From: Flavobacterium tagetis
GTDB taxonomy: Bacteria; Bacteroidota; Bacteroidia; Flavobacteriales; Flavobacteriaceae
Direction: 5' to 3'
Assembly (NCBI RefSeq): GCF_016735615.1
Contig: NZ_JAERSF010000001.1
Coordinates: 1,426,001 to 1,490,000, forward strand
DNA: 64,000 bases
Shown piece after piece: positions 16,210 through 23,164 of this stretch; position 1 is the first letter of the stretch; each line of letters starts with the position of its first letter. Under the pieces are notes generated by a model. It had not been told where the DNA came from and did not search any database. It was given only the letters and a program-made list of their open reading frames with translations. The position numbers were made by a program, and so were the translations under genes.

Positions 16210-17043
16210 ATGATACTAAATCTCGACCCAAAATTCGCTCCATTTCAAAATCAGGAAGAAATTAAATTTCAAAGTTTTACTTTCTCTGGAGGAGAACCAC
16301 ACATCAAAATCGCACCAGATTTTGATGCAAATAAAAAAGTTACCATTACACACCGATTAAATTCATTCAACGACTTAGGTTTGTTGTGTGTTACAGTTGA
16401 TGCTTTACGCAGAATGGATGTTAAAATCATAGATCTTTTTATTCCTTATTTCCCTGCTGCAAGACAAGATCGTGTTATGATTCCTGGCGAACCATTATCT
16501 GTAAAAGTGTATGCTGATATTATTAATGCAATGCAATTGAACAAAGTTTTTGTTTTTGATGCACATTCTGAAGTAACTCCAGCTTTGTTAAATAATAGTA
16601 CTATAATTCCGAACTATACTTTTATCAAAGAAGTTTTGAATAGAATTGGCGAAAACGTAAAACTGATTTCTCCAGACGGTGGGGCTTTGAAAAAAATCTA
16701 CAAAGTATCTGAATTTTTAGGAGGTGTTGAGGTTGTAGAATGCAGTAAAAGTCGTGATGTAAAAACCGGAAAACTATCTGGCTTCAAAGTTTACAATGAT
16801 GATTTGCAAGGAATGGATTGTTTAATTGTTGATGATATCTGTGACGGAGGAGGAACTTTCGTAGGATTAGCAGAAGAACTAAAAAAGAAAAACGCAGGAA
16901 AATTATACTTAGCTGTAAGCCACGGAATTTTCAATAAAGGTTTCGAAGTTTTAAACTGCTTTGATGGCATTTTTACAACCAATTCTTTTAAAGATTTTGA
17001 AGGTGAAAGTGTTCAAGTGATTGGATTAGATCAATTAGTTTAA
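16210..17043 (+). CDS. PRPP-synthetase-like enzyme (possible ADPR pyrophosphokinase)
   Basis: A 277-residue member of the ribose-phosphate pyrophosphokinase family, shorter than the ~310 of housekeeping Prs. Family landmarks remain: IPYFPAARQDR, DAHSEV, SPDGG and the PRPP-binding loop VDDICDGGGT (Asp208/Asp209). The N-terminal ATP/dimer region departs from the usual FSDGE pattern (FSGGEPHIKI). It is the first gene of the operon, 10 nt after the operator, with the next gene 17 nt on. Prs makes PRPP, the co-substrate of NAMPT, and an NAMPT-like enzyme ends this operon. Phage NARP1 uses a Prs-like protein (Adps) to make ADP-ribose pyrophosphate, so this could instead act on ADP-ribose. Sequence alone does not decide. 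Confidence 0.85.
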   Translation: MILNLDPKFAPFQNQEEIKFQSFTFSGGEPHIKIAPDFDANKKVTITHRLNSFNDLGLLCVTVDALRRMDVKIIDLFIPYFPAARQDRVMIPGEPLSVKVYADIINAMQLNKVFVFDAHSEVTPALLNNSTIIPNYTFIKEVLNRIGENVKLISPDGGALKKIYKVSEFLGGVEVVECSKSRDVKTGKLSGFKVYNDDLQGMDCLIVDDICDGGGTFVGLAEELKKKNAGKLYLAVSHGIFNKGFEVLNCFDGIFTTNSFKDFEGESVQVIGLDQLV

Positions 17044-17060
17044 CTTTTAAATCCCAAAAA

Positions 17061-17900
17061 ATGATACTAGAAGCAGCGATAGGCGATGCCTACGGAGCAG
17101 GATTTGAATTTCAGGAGTTAGATTACATTATTAAAAACAATGATTTGACTCAATATCACAAACACGGAATGTATACGGAAATCTATAAAAAATATACTGA
17201 CGATACACAAATGGCAATTGCAATAACAGAACTTTTGTTAGAAGATGACAATTGGAATGAAGTAAAAGTCGCCGATAAGTTTGTTGAAGTTTTTCATAGA
17301 GATAAAAGAAGAGGATATTCAGACAGAGTTTATAATGCATTAGATGCGAGTAAAAACGGAACTGATTTTCTAAAAATAATTGATAACAGAAGTAACGGAA
17401 ATGGATCTGCAATGCGAGCTTACTCAATCGGACTTATAAAAGATGTCAAGCAATTGCTAGAGTTTTGTGAGATTCAAGCCAAAACATCTCATCATACAGC
17501 AGAAGGAATCAGCTGTGCTAAAAGAATAGCTTTAGCAGTTCATTTTTACAAATATAAATTAGGAGATAAAAGTTCATTAATCGATTTTGTAAACGATACT
17601 TTAAAAGAAAAAGAAATATACAAAGTGACATCGCCAATTGATATGCACGGGTATTTTACCACACAAGCTGTTATCAAAATGGTTTCTGAGGCAGATTCTA
17701 TGCAAGATAGTTTAAAAAAAGGAATCGATTATGGTGGAGATACCGATACTGTTGCAGCTTTGAGTATGGCGATTTTGAGTCAAAAAGAGAGTTGCGAAAA
17801 AACACTGCCAAAGTTTTTATATGATGAATTAGAAAATGGCACATATGGAAGAGATTTTCTAATCAATTTGGATCTTAAATTAAAAGAGAAGTTTCATTAA
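17061..17900 (+). CDS. ADP-ribosylglycohydrolase family protein 1
   Basis: A 279-residue all-alpha DraG/ARH-type hydrolase that removes ADP-ribose from protein or other acceptors using two Mg ions. Metal-binding signatures are complete: GDAYG at residues 8-12, TDDTQ at 46-50, GNGSAMR near 120 and GGDTDT at 225-230. The N-terminus is short and begins almost directly at GDA, lacking the preceding small helix of many homologues, but no upstream in-frame ATG improves this. It lies 17 nt after the PRPP-synthetase-like gene and is co-transcribed. A second, more canonical paralogue is encoded at 22218-23153; the two share little beyond the motifs, so they probably have different substrates. Confidence 0.9.
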   Translation: MILEAAIGDAYGAGFEFQELDYIIKNNDLTQYHKHGMYTEIYKKYTDDTQMAIAITELLLEDDNWNEVKVADKFVEVFHRDKRRGYSDRVYNALDASKNGTDFLKIIDNRSNGNGSAMRAYSIGLIKDVKQLLEFCEIQAKTSHHTAEGISCAKRIALAVHFYKYKLGDKSSLIDFVNDTLKEKEIYKVTSPIDMHGYFTTQAVIKMVSEADSMQDSLKKGIDYGGDTDTVAALSMAILSQKESCEKTLPKFLYDELENGTYGRDFLINLDLKLKEKFH

Positions 17901-18002
17901 GTGAAACAAAAACTATTAACCATTTTAGGTTTAAAACCCAAATTTTAAGTTCAGTGCACAACTTGAAATAAGAAAAACCTGAAACAAAACAACCAAAATA
18001 TT

Positions 18003-18338
18003 ATGAGCGACGATTTAAAACCAAGATTCATTGAGTCTTTAAGAAGAAATAATGATCAGATAAGAGAAGACAGAGCCAAAGTAATTGGTGAAGATTCTGA
18101 ATTAATATACAGAAGAAGAGTCGAAGATATTGAATTAAAAATAAAAAGACTCGAAAGAGAACAAGAGGGGCTAATTGATATTAGTCCATTGGATAAAAAC
18201 AGTTTGACTTTTGCGGATTTCCAGCCAGAAGCTTTTGTACAAAAAGACATGGAGCTTTCGTTGACCATCAGAAATTTAAACATCCAATTTGAGGTTACAA
18301 AAAAGAGATTTGAGTATTTATTTGGTAAAAAATATTAG
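18003..18338 (+). CDS. small coiled-coil protein of the NAD operon
   Basis: An 111-residue charged protein. Residues about 10-60 are strongly helical with heptad-like patterning (RVEDIELKIKRLEREQEG), and a second amphipathic helix covers the C-terminal 35 residues. There is no signal peptide, membrane segment or catalytic motif. I do not recognise a family. It follows ADP-ribosylglycohydrolase 1 after a 102-nt gap with no feature I can support, and its stop is only 2 nt from the vWA gene start. Such tight pairing suggests the coiled-coil protein and the vWA protein work together, perhaps as a complex. This is an inference from position only. Confidence 0.75.
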   Translation: MSDDLKPRFIESLRRNNDQIREDRAKVIGEDSELIYRRRVEDIELKIKRLEREQEGLIDISPLDKNSLTFADFQPEAFVQKDMELSLTIRNLNIQFEVTKKRFEYLFGKKY

Positions 18339-18340
18339 CC

Positions 18341-19210
18341 ATGGGAGGTACAAGATATGATTTCGGAGCTCGCGAAAGCAGAGCAAAAAAGGTAGGTTAT
18401 GCTAGTAAATCAGCTAGTGAGATTTTTACACAGAATGCATTACGAATGGCTCATGAATCGATGAATCCAAACGGGGTAATTTTTAGAGAAGCCAGAGATT
18501 CAGATGTGCATCCAAATACAGTTCCAATTATTTTAGGATTGGACGTGACCGGAAGTATGGGACATATTCCACACGAATTGATAAAAGAAGGACTTCCAAA
18601 GTTAATGGGAGGAATTATTCAAGGAGGCGTTCCGGATCCTGCACTTTTATTCTTGGGAATAGGAGATCACGAATGCGACAGATATCCGCTTCAAGTTGGA
18701 CAGTTTGAATCTGGTGACGAAGAATTAGATATGTGGTTAACAAGAACTTACATAGAAGGTGGCGGAGGCGGAAACGCTGGAGAAAGTTATCTTTTGGCTT
18801 GGTATTTTGCCGCATTTCATACCAAAACAGATGCATTCGAAAAAAGAGGACAAAAAGGATTGTTGTTTACTGTTGGCGATGAACCAGGTTTGAAAACACT
18901 TCCAGCTTCAGCAATTAAAGAAATTATGGGGCAGGGACAACAGACTTATACGCATCTTGAATTATTGGCAGAAGCGCAAAAAAGATACGACGTTTATCAT
19001 ATTAGTGTCTTGCATTCAGGACAAGCCATTAACGCTGATGTAGAATGGAAAGAATTACTGGGACAAAATTGTTTGTCTATAGAAGATCATAGAGAAATTC
19101 CAAATGTAATTAAAAAGATTATCTGCGATAAGCATAAAAGTTCTGGTTTAGGACCAATACCAGTTTCTGATGCAAGTGATAACAGCTTAGATAATATAGA
19201 AATGCTTTAA
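18341..19210 (+). CDS. vWA-domain protein of the NAD operon
   Basis: A 289-residue cytosolic protein whose centre is a von Willebrand A domain. The metal-ion-dependent adhesion site reads GLDVTGSMG (Asp68-x-Thr70-x-Ser72), a DxTxS variant of the usual DxSxS. Other notable parts are a Gly-rich loop EGGGGGNAGES, the strand LLFTVGDEPGLK and a disordered C-terminal tail. The N-terminus (RYDFGARESRAKKVGYASKSA) is basic. It lacks a signal peptide or membrane helix, so it is unlike the Bat vWA proteins later in this window. Placement inside an NAD/ADP-ribose operon suggests a scaffold or a metal-dependent partner. The function is unknown. Confidence 0.85.
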   Translation: MGGTRYDFGARESRAKKVGYASKSASEIFTQNALRMAHESMNPNGVIFREARDSDVHPNTVPIILGLDVTGSMGHIPHELIKEGLPKLMGGIIQGGVPDPALLFLGIGDHECDRYPLQVGQFESGDEELDMWLTRTYIEGGGGGNAGESYLLAWYFAAFHTKTDAFEKRGQKGLLFTVGDEPGLKTLPASAIKEIMGQGQQTYTHLELLAEAQKRYDVYHISVLHSGQAINADVEWKELLGQNCLSIEDHREIPNVIKKIICDKHKSSGLGPIPVSDASDNSLDNIEML

Positions 19211-19212
19211 AA

Positions 19213-20295
19213 ATGAAAACAGCGAAAATAGTTATAGGTTTAGGATTTGGTGATGAAGGAAAAGGCATAACAACAGATTTTCTGGCAAAACAAAACCCTG
19301 AATCTATAGTTATTCGCTTTTCAGGAGGACAGCAGGCCGCTCATACCGTCATGATCGGTAATAGAAAACACGTGCATTCGAGTTTTGCAAGCGGAGCACT
19401 TCGTGGTCTTCCGTCTTATTACAGCGAGCACTGTACGATTCATCCGCTTTTTTTGTATAACGAAAGAGAAGAATTAAAAGAAAAAAACGCTAATCTGGAT
19501 CTGTATATTCATCCTTTAGCAAAAGTTACCACTCCGTTTGACGTCTGGCACAACAGAGGGAATGTGAGAAACATTGAAAACGGAACCTGCGGAAAAGGCA
19601 TTGGTTCAACGATGAAAAGAAATGAAGGTCCGTATAAATTGTTTGCTATCGATTTGATTGCTCCTCGCGAAATGCTTTTAGAAAAACTAAACCAAATCGC
19701 ATATTACTATGGCTTTTTAAATGAAAGTGGAATTGAGGAAGAAATCAATGCATATTTAGAAGCAATAGATAAATTAAAGTGGAATATTGTCGATTATACG
19801 TTTCTTTCAAAATACGAAAATCTGATTTTTGAAGGCAGTCAAGGAATTCTGCTCGACATGGATCACGGAGTTTTTCCGAATGTAACCTATGCCAATACCA
19901 CTTCAAAAAATGCAATTGAAATTTGTAATAAACTAAAAATTGAAGATGTCGAAGTGTACTACGCAACCAGAAGTTACACCACAAGACATGGTCACGGCTG
20001 GATGCCAAATGAAAGAGAAATACAATTAAAAAACAACGAAGAAGAAACCTGCGTTTTTAACGAATATCAAAAACAGCTCAGATTTGGAGATCTGGATTAT
20101 GATTTGTTGAATTACGCTTTAAAATTAGATGCCGCTTATAGTCCGAATGCAAAAAGAAATTTGGTTGTAACGTGCATGGATCAGTTAGAAAAGGGTTATA
20201 AATTTGAAAAACTAACAACAGATTTCGATACCATTTACGGATCATTTTCTCCAGATTCAAAAGATTTTAAAAAGATTACTTCTTTGTATCAATAA
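19213..20295 (+). CDS. divergent adenylosuccinate synthetase-like (PurA-like) enzyme
   Basis: A 360-residue protein of the PurA fold, about 70 shorter than housekeeping adenylosuccinate synthetase (~430). The P-loop FGDEGKG keeps the catalytic Asp (Asp14), and GGQQAAHT keeps the catalytic His (His44), though the usual GGHNAGHT Asn is lost. Further family blocks are recognisable but altered: GTCGKGIGS (usually GTTGRGIGP), FEGSQGILLDMDHG and YTTRHGHG (usually YTTRVGEG). PurA joins IMP and aspartate with GTP. The altered nucleotide-contact blocks and the NAD-operon setting suggest a different nucleotide substrate, unknown here. It starts 2 nt after the vWA stop and ends 9 nt before NADAR. It is not the phage PurZ type, which replaces the catalytic Asp. 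Confidence 0.85.
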   Translation: MKTAKIVIGLGFGDEGKGITTDFLAKQNPESIVIRFSGGQQAAHTVMIGNRKHVHSSFASGALRGLPSYYSEHCTIHPLFLYNEREELKEKNANLDLYIHPLAKVTTPFDVWHNRGNVRNIENGTCGKGIGSTMKRNEGPYKLFAIDLIAPREMLLEKLNQIAYYYGFLNESGIEEEINAYLEAIDKLKWNIVDYTFLSKYENLIFEGSQGILLDMDHGVFPNVTYANTTSKNAIEICNKLKIEDVEVYYATRSYTTRHGHGWMPNEREIQLKNNEEETCVFNEYQKQLRFGDLDYDLLNYALKLDAAYSPNAKRNLVVTCMDQLEKGYKFEKLTTDFDTIYGSFSPDSKDFKKITSLYQ

Positions 20296-20304
20296 TTAGA
20301 AAAA

Positions 20305-20832
20305 ATGAAATACAATATAGAAAATATAGTTCCAGAAAGTAAGTTTTTATTTTTCTGGGGACACCAGCCAAGTAAAGACGGAACGATTACTAAAACCTGT
20401 TTCAGCCAATGGTGGTTAAGTTCGTTCGAAGTTAATGATGTAACTTATAAAACAGCTGAACACTGGATGATGGCCAAAAAAGCGGAATTGTTCAAGGATC
20501 AGGAAATTTTAGAAAAAATTATAAAATGCAATTCACCTGCCGAAGCCAAAAAACTAGGACGCAAAGTGAGAAATTACGATGACAAAATCTGGTTAGAAAA
20601 CCGATTTGAAATTGTAAAAGAAGGAAACTATCATAAATTCAGTCAAAATCCTGATTTGAAAACTTTTTTATTAAATACAAACGATAGAGTTATTGTAGAA
20701 GCGAGTCCAGTAGATCCAATTTGGGGAATCGGAATGGCAAGCGATCATACAGAGGCGCTAAATCCTGAAAAATGGAAAGGTTTGAATTTGTTAGGTTTTG
20801 CTTTGATGGAAGTTAGGGATGAATTGAGATAA
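20305..20832 (+). CDS. NADAR (YbiA-like) domain protein
   Basis: A 175-residue single-domain NADAR/YbiA protein. Hallmarks are FFWGHQ near residue 16, FSQWWLSSF, the catalytic-type helix YKTAEHWMMAKKAELF with a conserved Glu, and the C-terminal PVDPIWGIGMA. NADAR proteins cleave N-glycosidic bonds of ribosylated compounds: YbiA-like members act on riboflavin-pathway intermediates and others remove ADP-ribose from guanine in DNA. In this operon, surrounded by ADP-ribose hydrolases and NAD synthesis genes, an ADP-ribose-type substrate is more likely. It starts 9 nt after the PurA-like gene. A 106-nt repeat-containing gap follows before KptA. Confidence 0.9.
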   Translation: MKYNIENIVPESKFLFFWGHQPSKDGTITKTCFSQWWLSSFEVNDVTYKTAEHWMMAKKAELFKDQEILEKIIKCNSPAEAKKLGRKVRNYDDKIWLENRFEIVKEGNYHKFSQNPDLKTFLLNTNDRVIVEASPVDPIWGIGMASDHTEALNPEKWKGLNLLGFALMEVRDELR

Positions 20833-20849
20833 ATATTATCGATCAAAAT

Positions 20850-20930
20850 TGTTCCGCTAGGAACATCGCGTCGGTAGAATGATTATAGAATTCCAAAGAT
20901 GTTCCGTAGGAACATTTCATTGGTAAAAAA
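20850..20930. repeat. GTTCC..GGAAC repeat pair inside the NAD operon
   Basis: Two imperfect direct units, each opening with a small hairpin: TGTTCCGCTAGGAACA (20850-20865) and ATGTTCCGTAGGAACAT (20899-20915), each followed by a similar CGGTAGAAT- or TGGTAAAAA-type tail. It fills most of the 106-nt gap between NADAR and KptA, the only large gap in the operon apart from 17901-18002. Likely a dispersed repeat. Confidence 0.7.
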
Positions 20931-20938
20931 AGAAAAAA

Positions 20939-21481
20939 ATGAATGAAAACATAGCAAAAAGCGTCAGCAAGTTTTTAAGTCTGGTGCTTAGACATTCGCC
21001 AGAAAAAATCGGATTAAAATTAGACGAAAATGGTTGGGCAGATGTTGAAGAATTAATTATAAAATGTAATAAAAAAGGACAACGCATGGACGCAGAACTT
21101 TTAGATTACGTCATAGAAAATAACGATAAAAAGCGTTTTGCTTACAATGAAGATAAAACCAAAATCCGTGCAAGTCAGGGACATTCGATTTCGGTTGAAT
21201 TAAACCTGGCAGAAACAGAACCTTTGGAATATTTGTACCACGGAACGGTTGGGAAGTTTATGGAAAACATTCGAGCAGAAGGTTTGAAGAAAATGAGTCG
21301 CCAACATGTGCATTTAAGCAAAGACAAAGAAACGGCAACAAAAGTCGGAAGCAGAAGAGGAGTGCCACAGATTTTAACTGTTAGAAGCGGAGCGATGCAC
21401 AGAGACGGATTTAAATTTTATTTATCCGAAAATAATGTCTGGTTGACTGATGAGGTTCCTTCGAAATACATTGAATTTTAA
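20939..21481 (+). CDS. kptA: RNA 2'-phosphotransferase, Tpt1/KptA family
   Basis: A 180-residue complete KptA. The N-terminal winged-helix half shows SKFLSLVLRHSPEKIGL and the C-terminal ADP-ribosyltransferase-like half shows YHGTVGKF, HVHLSKD, VRSGAMHRDG and NVWLTDEVPSKYIEF. The four conserved Arg/His/Arg/Arg sites of the family appear in RHSPE, RASQGHS and the later blocks. Tpt1/KptA transfers an RNA 2'-phosphate to NAD+, releasing nicotinamide and ADP-ribose 1'',2''-cyclic phosphate; bacterial members can also ADP-ribosylate RNA ends. Bacteria lack the eukaryotic tRNA-splicing need, so its real role is open. Here its products (nicotinamide and an ADP-ribose phosphate) feed its operon partners. 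It ends 3 nt before the phosphatase gene. Confidence 0.95.
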   Translation: MNENIAKSVSKFLSLVLRHSPEKIGLKLDENGWADVEELIIKCNKKGQRMDAELLDYVIENNDKKRFAYNEDKTKIRASQGHSISVELNLAETEPLEYLYHGTVGKFMENIRAEGLKKMSRQHVHLSKDKETATKVGSRRGVPQILTVRSGAMHRDGFKFYLSENNVWLTDEVPSKYIEF

Positions 21482-21484
21482 AAA

Positions 21485-22216
21485 ATGAAAAGAACACTAG
21501 TTTTTGGAGATATTCATGGAGCATTAAACGCTTTGTTTCAATTACTGGACAGAATTGATGTGTCTGAAAATGATCGGCTAATTTTCTTAGGAGATTATGT
21601 AGATGGTTGGAGCGAATCGGCTCAGGTTATTGATTTTCTTATTGAATTATCTCAAAAACACGAATGTATTTTTATAAAAGGAAATCACGATGCTTGGTGT
21701 CAAGATTGGTTGATGAACGATGTTGTAAATGATATCTGGTTTCTTCACGGAGGAAAATCGACAATAGAAAGTTATCAGAATTTTGGTCTTTCAGAAAAGA
21801 ACAAGCATCAGGAATTCTTTAATCAGATGAAAGATTATTTCGTAGATGAAAACAACAATCTTTTTATTCACGCTGGATTCTCCTCTATGCATGGACCAGA
21901 AAAAGAACATTACCAAACCAATTTTTCGTGGGACAGAACATTATGGGAAATGGCACTGACAATGGACAAGCGAATCAAAAAAGATTCGATTTTATATCCA
22001 AAAAGGTTATTGCTCTTTAATGAAATCTACATAGGTCATACGCCAACGTTTCATTACGATGTAGAAATCCCAATGCAAGGTTGTAATGTTTGGAATATTG
22101 ATACTGGAGCGGGTTTTTACGGAAAACTTTCCTGTATTGATGTAGAATCAAAAGAATTTTGGCAGAGTGATGTCGTGCAAACCTTGTATCCTAACGAGAA
22201 AGGAAGAAATAAATAA
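21485..22216 (+). CDS. PP2A-like metallophosphoesterase
   Basis: A 243-residue calcineurin-like phosphoesterase of the PrpA/ApaH-like type. All metal motifs are visible: GDIHG (residues 8-12), GDYVDG, GNHDAW, the His of FIHAGF and the His of IGHTPT. Members dephosphorylate phosphoproteins, diadenosine tetraphosphate or small phosphates. Following KptA by 3 nt and preceding the second ADP-ribosylglycohydrolase by 1 nt, it could remove phosphate from an ADP-ribose phosphate or an RNA end. That substrate is only inferred from the neighbours. It is cytosolic, without a signal peptide. Confidence 0.92.
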   Translation: MKRTLVFGDIHGALNALFQLLDRIDVSENDRLIFLGDYVDGWSESAQVIDFLIELSQKHECIFIKGNHDAWCQDWLMNDVVNDIWFLHGGKSTIESYQNFGLSEKNKHQEFFNQMKDYFVDENNNLFIHAGFSSMHGPEKEHYQTNFSWDRTLWEMALTMDKRIKKDSILYPKRLLLFNEIYIGHTPTFHYDVEIPMQGCNVWNIDTGAGFYGKLSCIDVESKEFWQSDVVQTLYPNEKGRNK

Positions 22217-22217
22217 A

Positions 22218-23153
22218 ATGAAAAATAGAATAGAATCTGGTTTATTTGGCTTGGCTGTTGGCGATGCTTTGGGGGTTCCGGTTGAATTTCAATCAAGAGC
22301 TTATTTAAAACAAAATCCAGTTACAGAAATGTTTGGTTTTGGAACACATCATCAGCCAATTGGAACTTGGAGCGATGACAGTTCACTTGCTTTTTGTTTA
22401 GCGGAGAGTTTATGTTTGGGCTATGATTTGAATGATATTGCAAGGAACTTTGTAAAATGGTATAGCGCAGAATTATGGACACCACACGGACAAGTTTTTG
22501 ATATTGGAATAGCAACCAGAAATGCAATTTTAAATATTGCAAAAGGACATCAGCCCGATTTATGCGGAGGATTTTCTGAAAATGATAACGGAAATGGTTC
22601 CTTAATGCGTATTTTGCCATTGGTTTTTTATCTTCAAAAAGAAAATAGCGTTGAAGTTATTTATCAAAGGGTAAAAGAAGTTTCATCAATAACACATGCG
22701 CATTTCAGATCTGTATTTGCTTGTTTTATTTACGTGGTTTATTGTTTGGAAATTTTAAAAGATAAAGATAAATTCGAAGCTTATAAAAACACGCAACTTG
22801 TTCTTTCTGAATTTCTGAAAGATAAAAGTTTTAATCTCGTTGAAATCGGATTATTTGATAGAATTTTGAAAAATGATATTTCAAAATGCAATGAAAATGA
22901 AATTCATTCTTCGGGTTATGTGCTTCATAGTTTAGAAGCGAGCATTTGGTGTTTTCTAAATTCGAATTCTTTTGAAGAAACTGTTTTAAAAGCAGTTAAT
23001 TTAGGGCAAGATACAGATACGACCGGTGCAATTGCGGGAGGATTGGCAGGAATTTATTATGGAATCGAGAATATTCCGCAAAAATGGATTGAGAATTTAG
23101 TAAGAACAAATGATATAAAAGATTTAGCACAACGCTTATCAAGTAAAATATAA
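22218..23153 (+). CDS. ADP-ribosylglycohydrolase family protein 2
   Basis: The frame opens at 22167 inside the phosphatase gene, but ATG 22218, 1 nt after the phosphatase stop, starts the canonical N-terminus MKNRIESGLFGLAVGDALGVPVEF; 311 residues. Metal-binding motifs are complete: GDALG, WSDDSS (Ser52-Ser55), DNGNGSLMR and GQDTDTTGA (Asp265, Asp267). This is a standard DraG-type hydrolase that frees ADP-ribose from a modified acceptor. It is more typical than the paralogue at 17061-17900 and probably handles a different acceptor. It is 11 nt upstream of the NAMPT-like gene in the same operon. Confidence 0.93.
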   Translation: MKNRIESGLFGLAVGDALGVPVEFQSRAYLKQNPVTEMFGFGTHHQPIGTWSDDSSLAFCLAESLCLGYDLNDIARNFVKWYSAELWTPHGQVFDIGIATRNAILNIAKGHQPDLCGGFSENDNGNGSLMRILPLVFYLQKENSVEVIYQRVKEVSSITHAHFRSVFACFIYVVYCLEILKDKDKFEAYKNTQLVLSEFLKDKSFNLVEIGLFDRILKNDISKCNENEIHSSGYVLHSLEASIWCFLNSNSFEETVLKAVNLGQDTDTTGAIAGGLAGIYYGIENIPQKWIENLVRTNDIKDLAQRLSSKI

Positions 23154-23164
23154 ATAACTTATAT

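Noticed and set aside
19213-20295. PurA-like protein as phage-type PurZ
   Set aside because: The catalytic Asp of the GDEGKG loop is present, whereas PurZ replaces it; no other Z-genome genes are seen.
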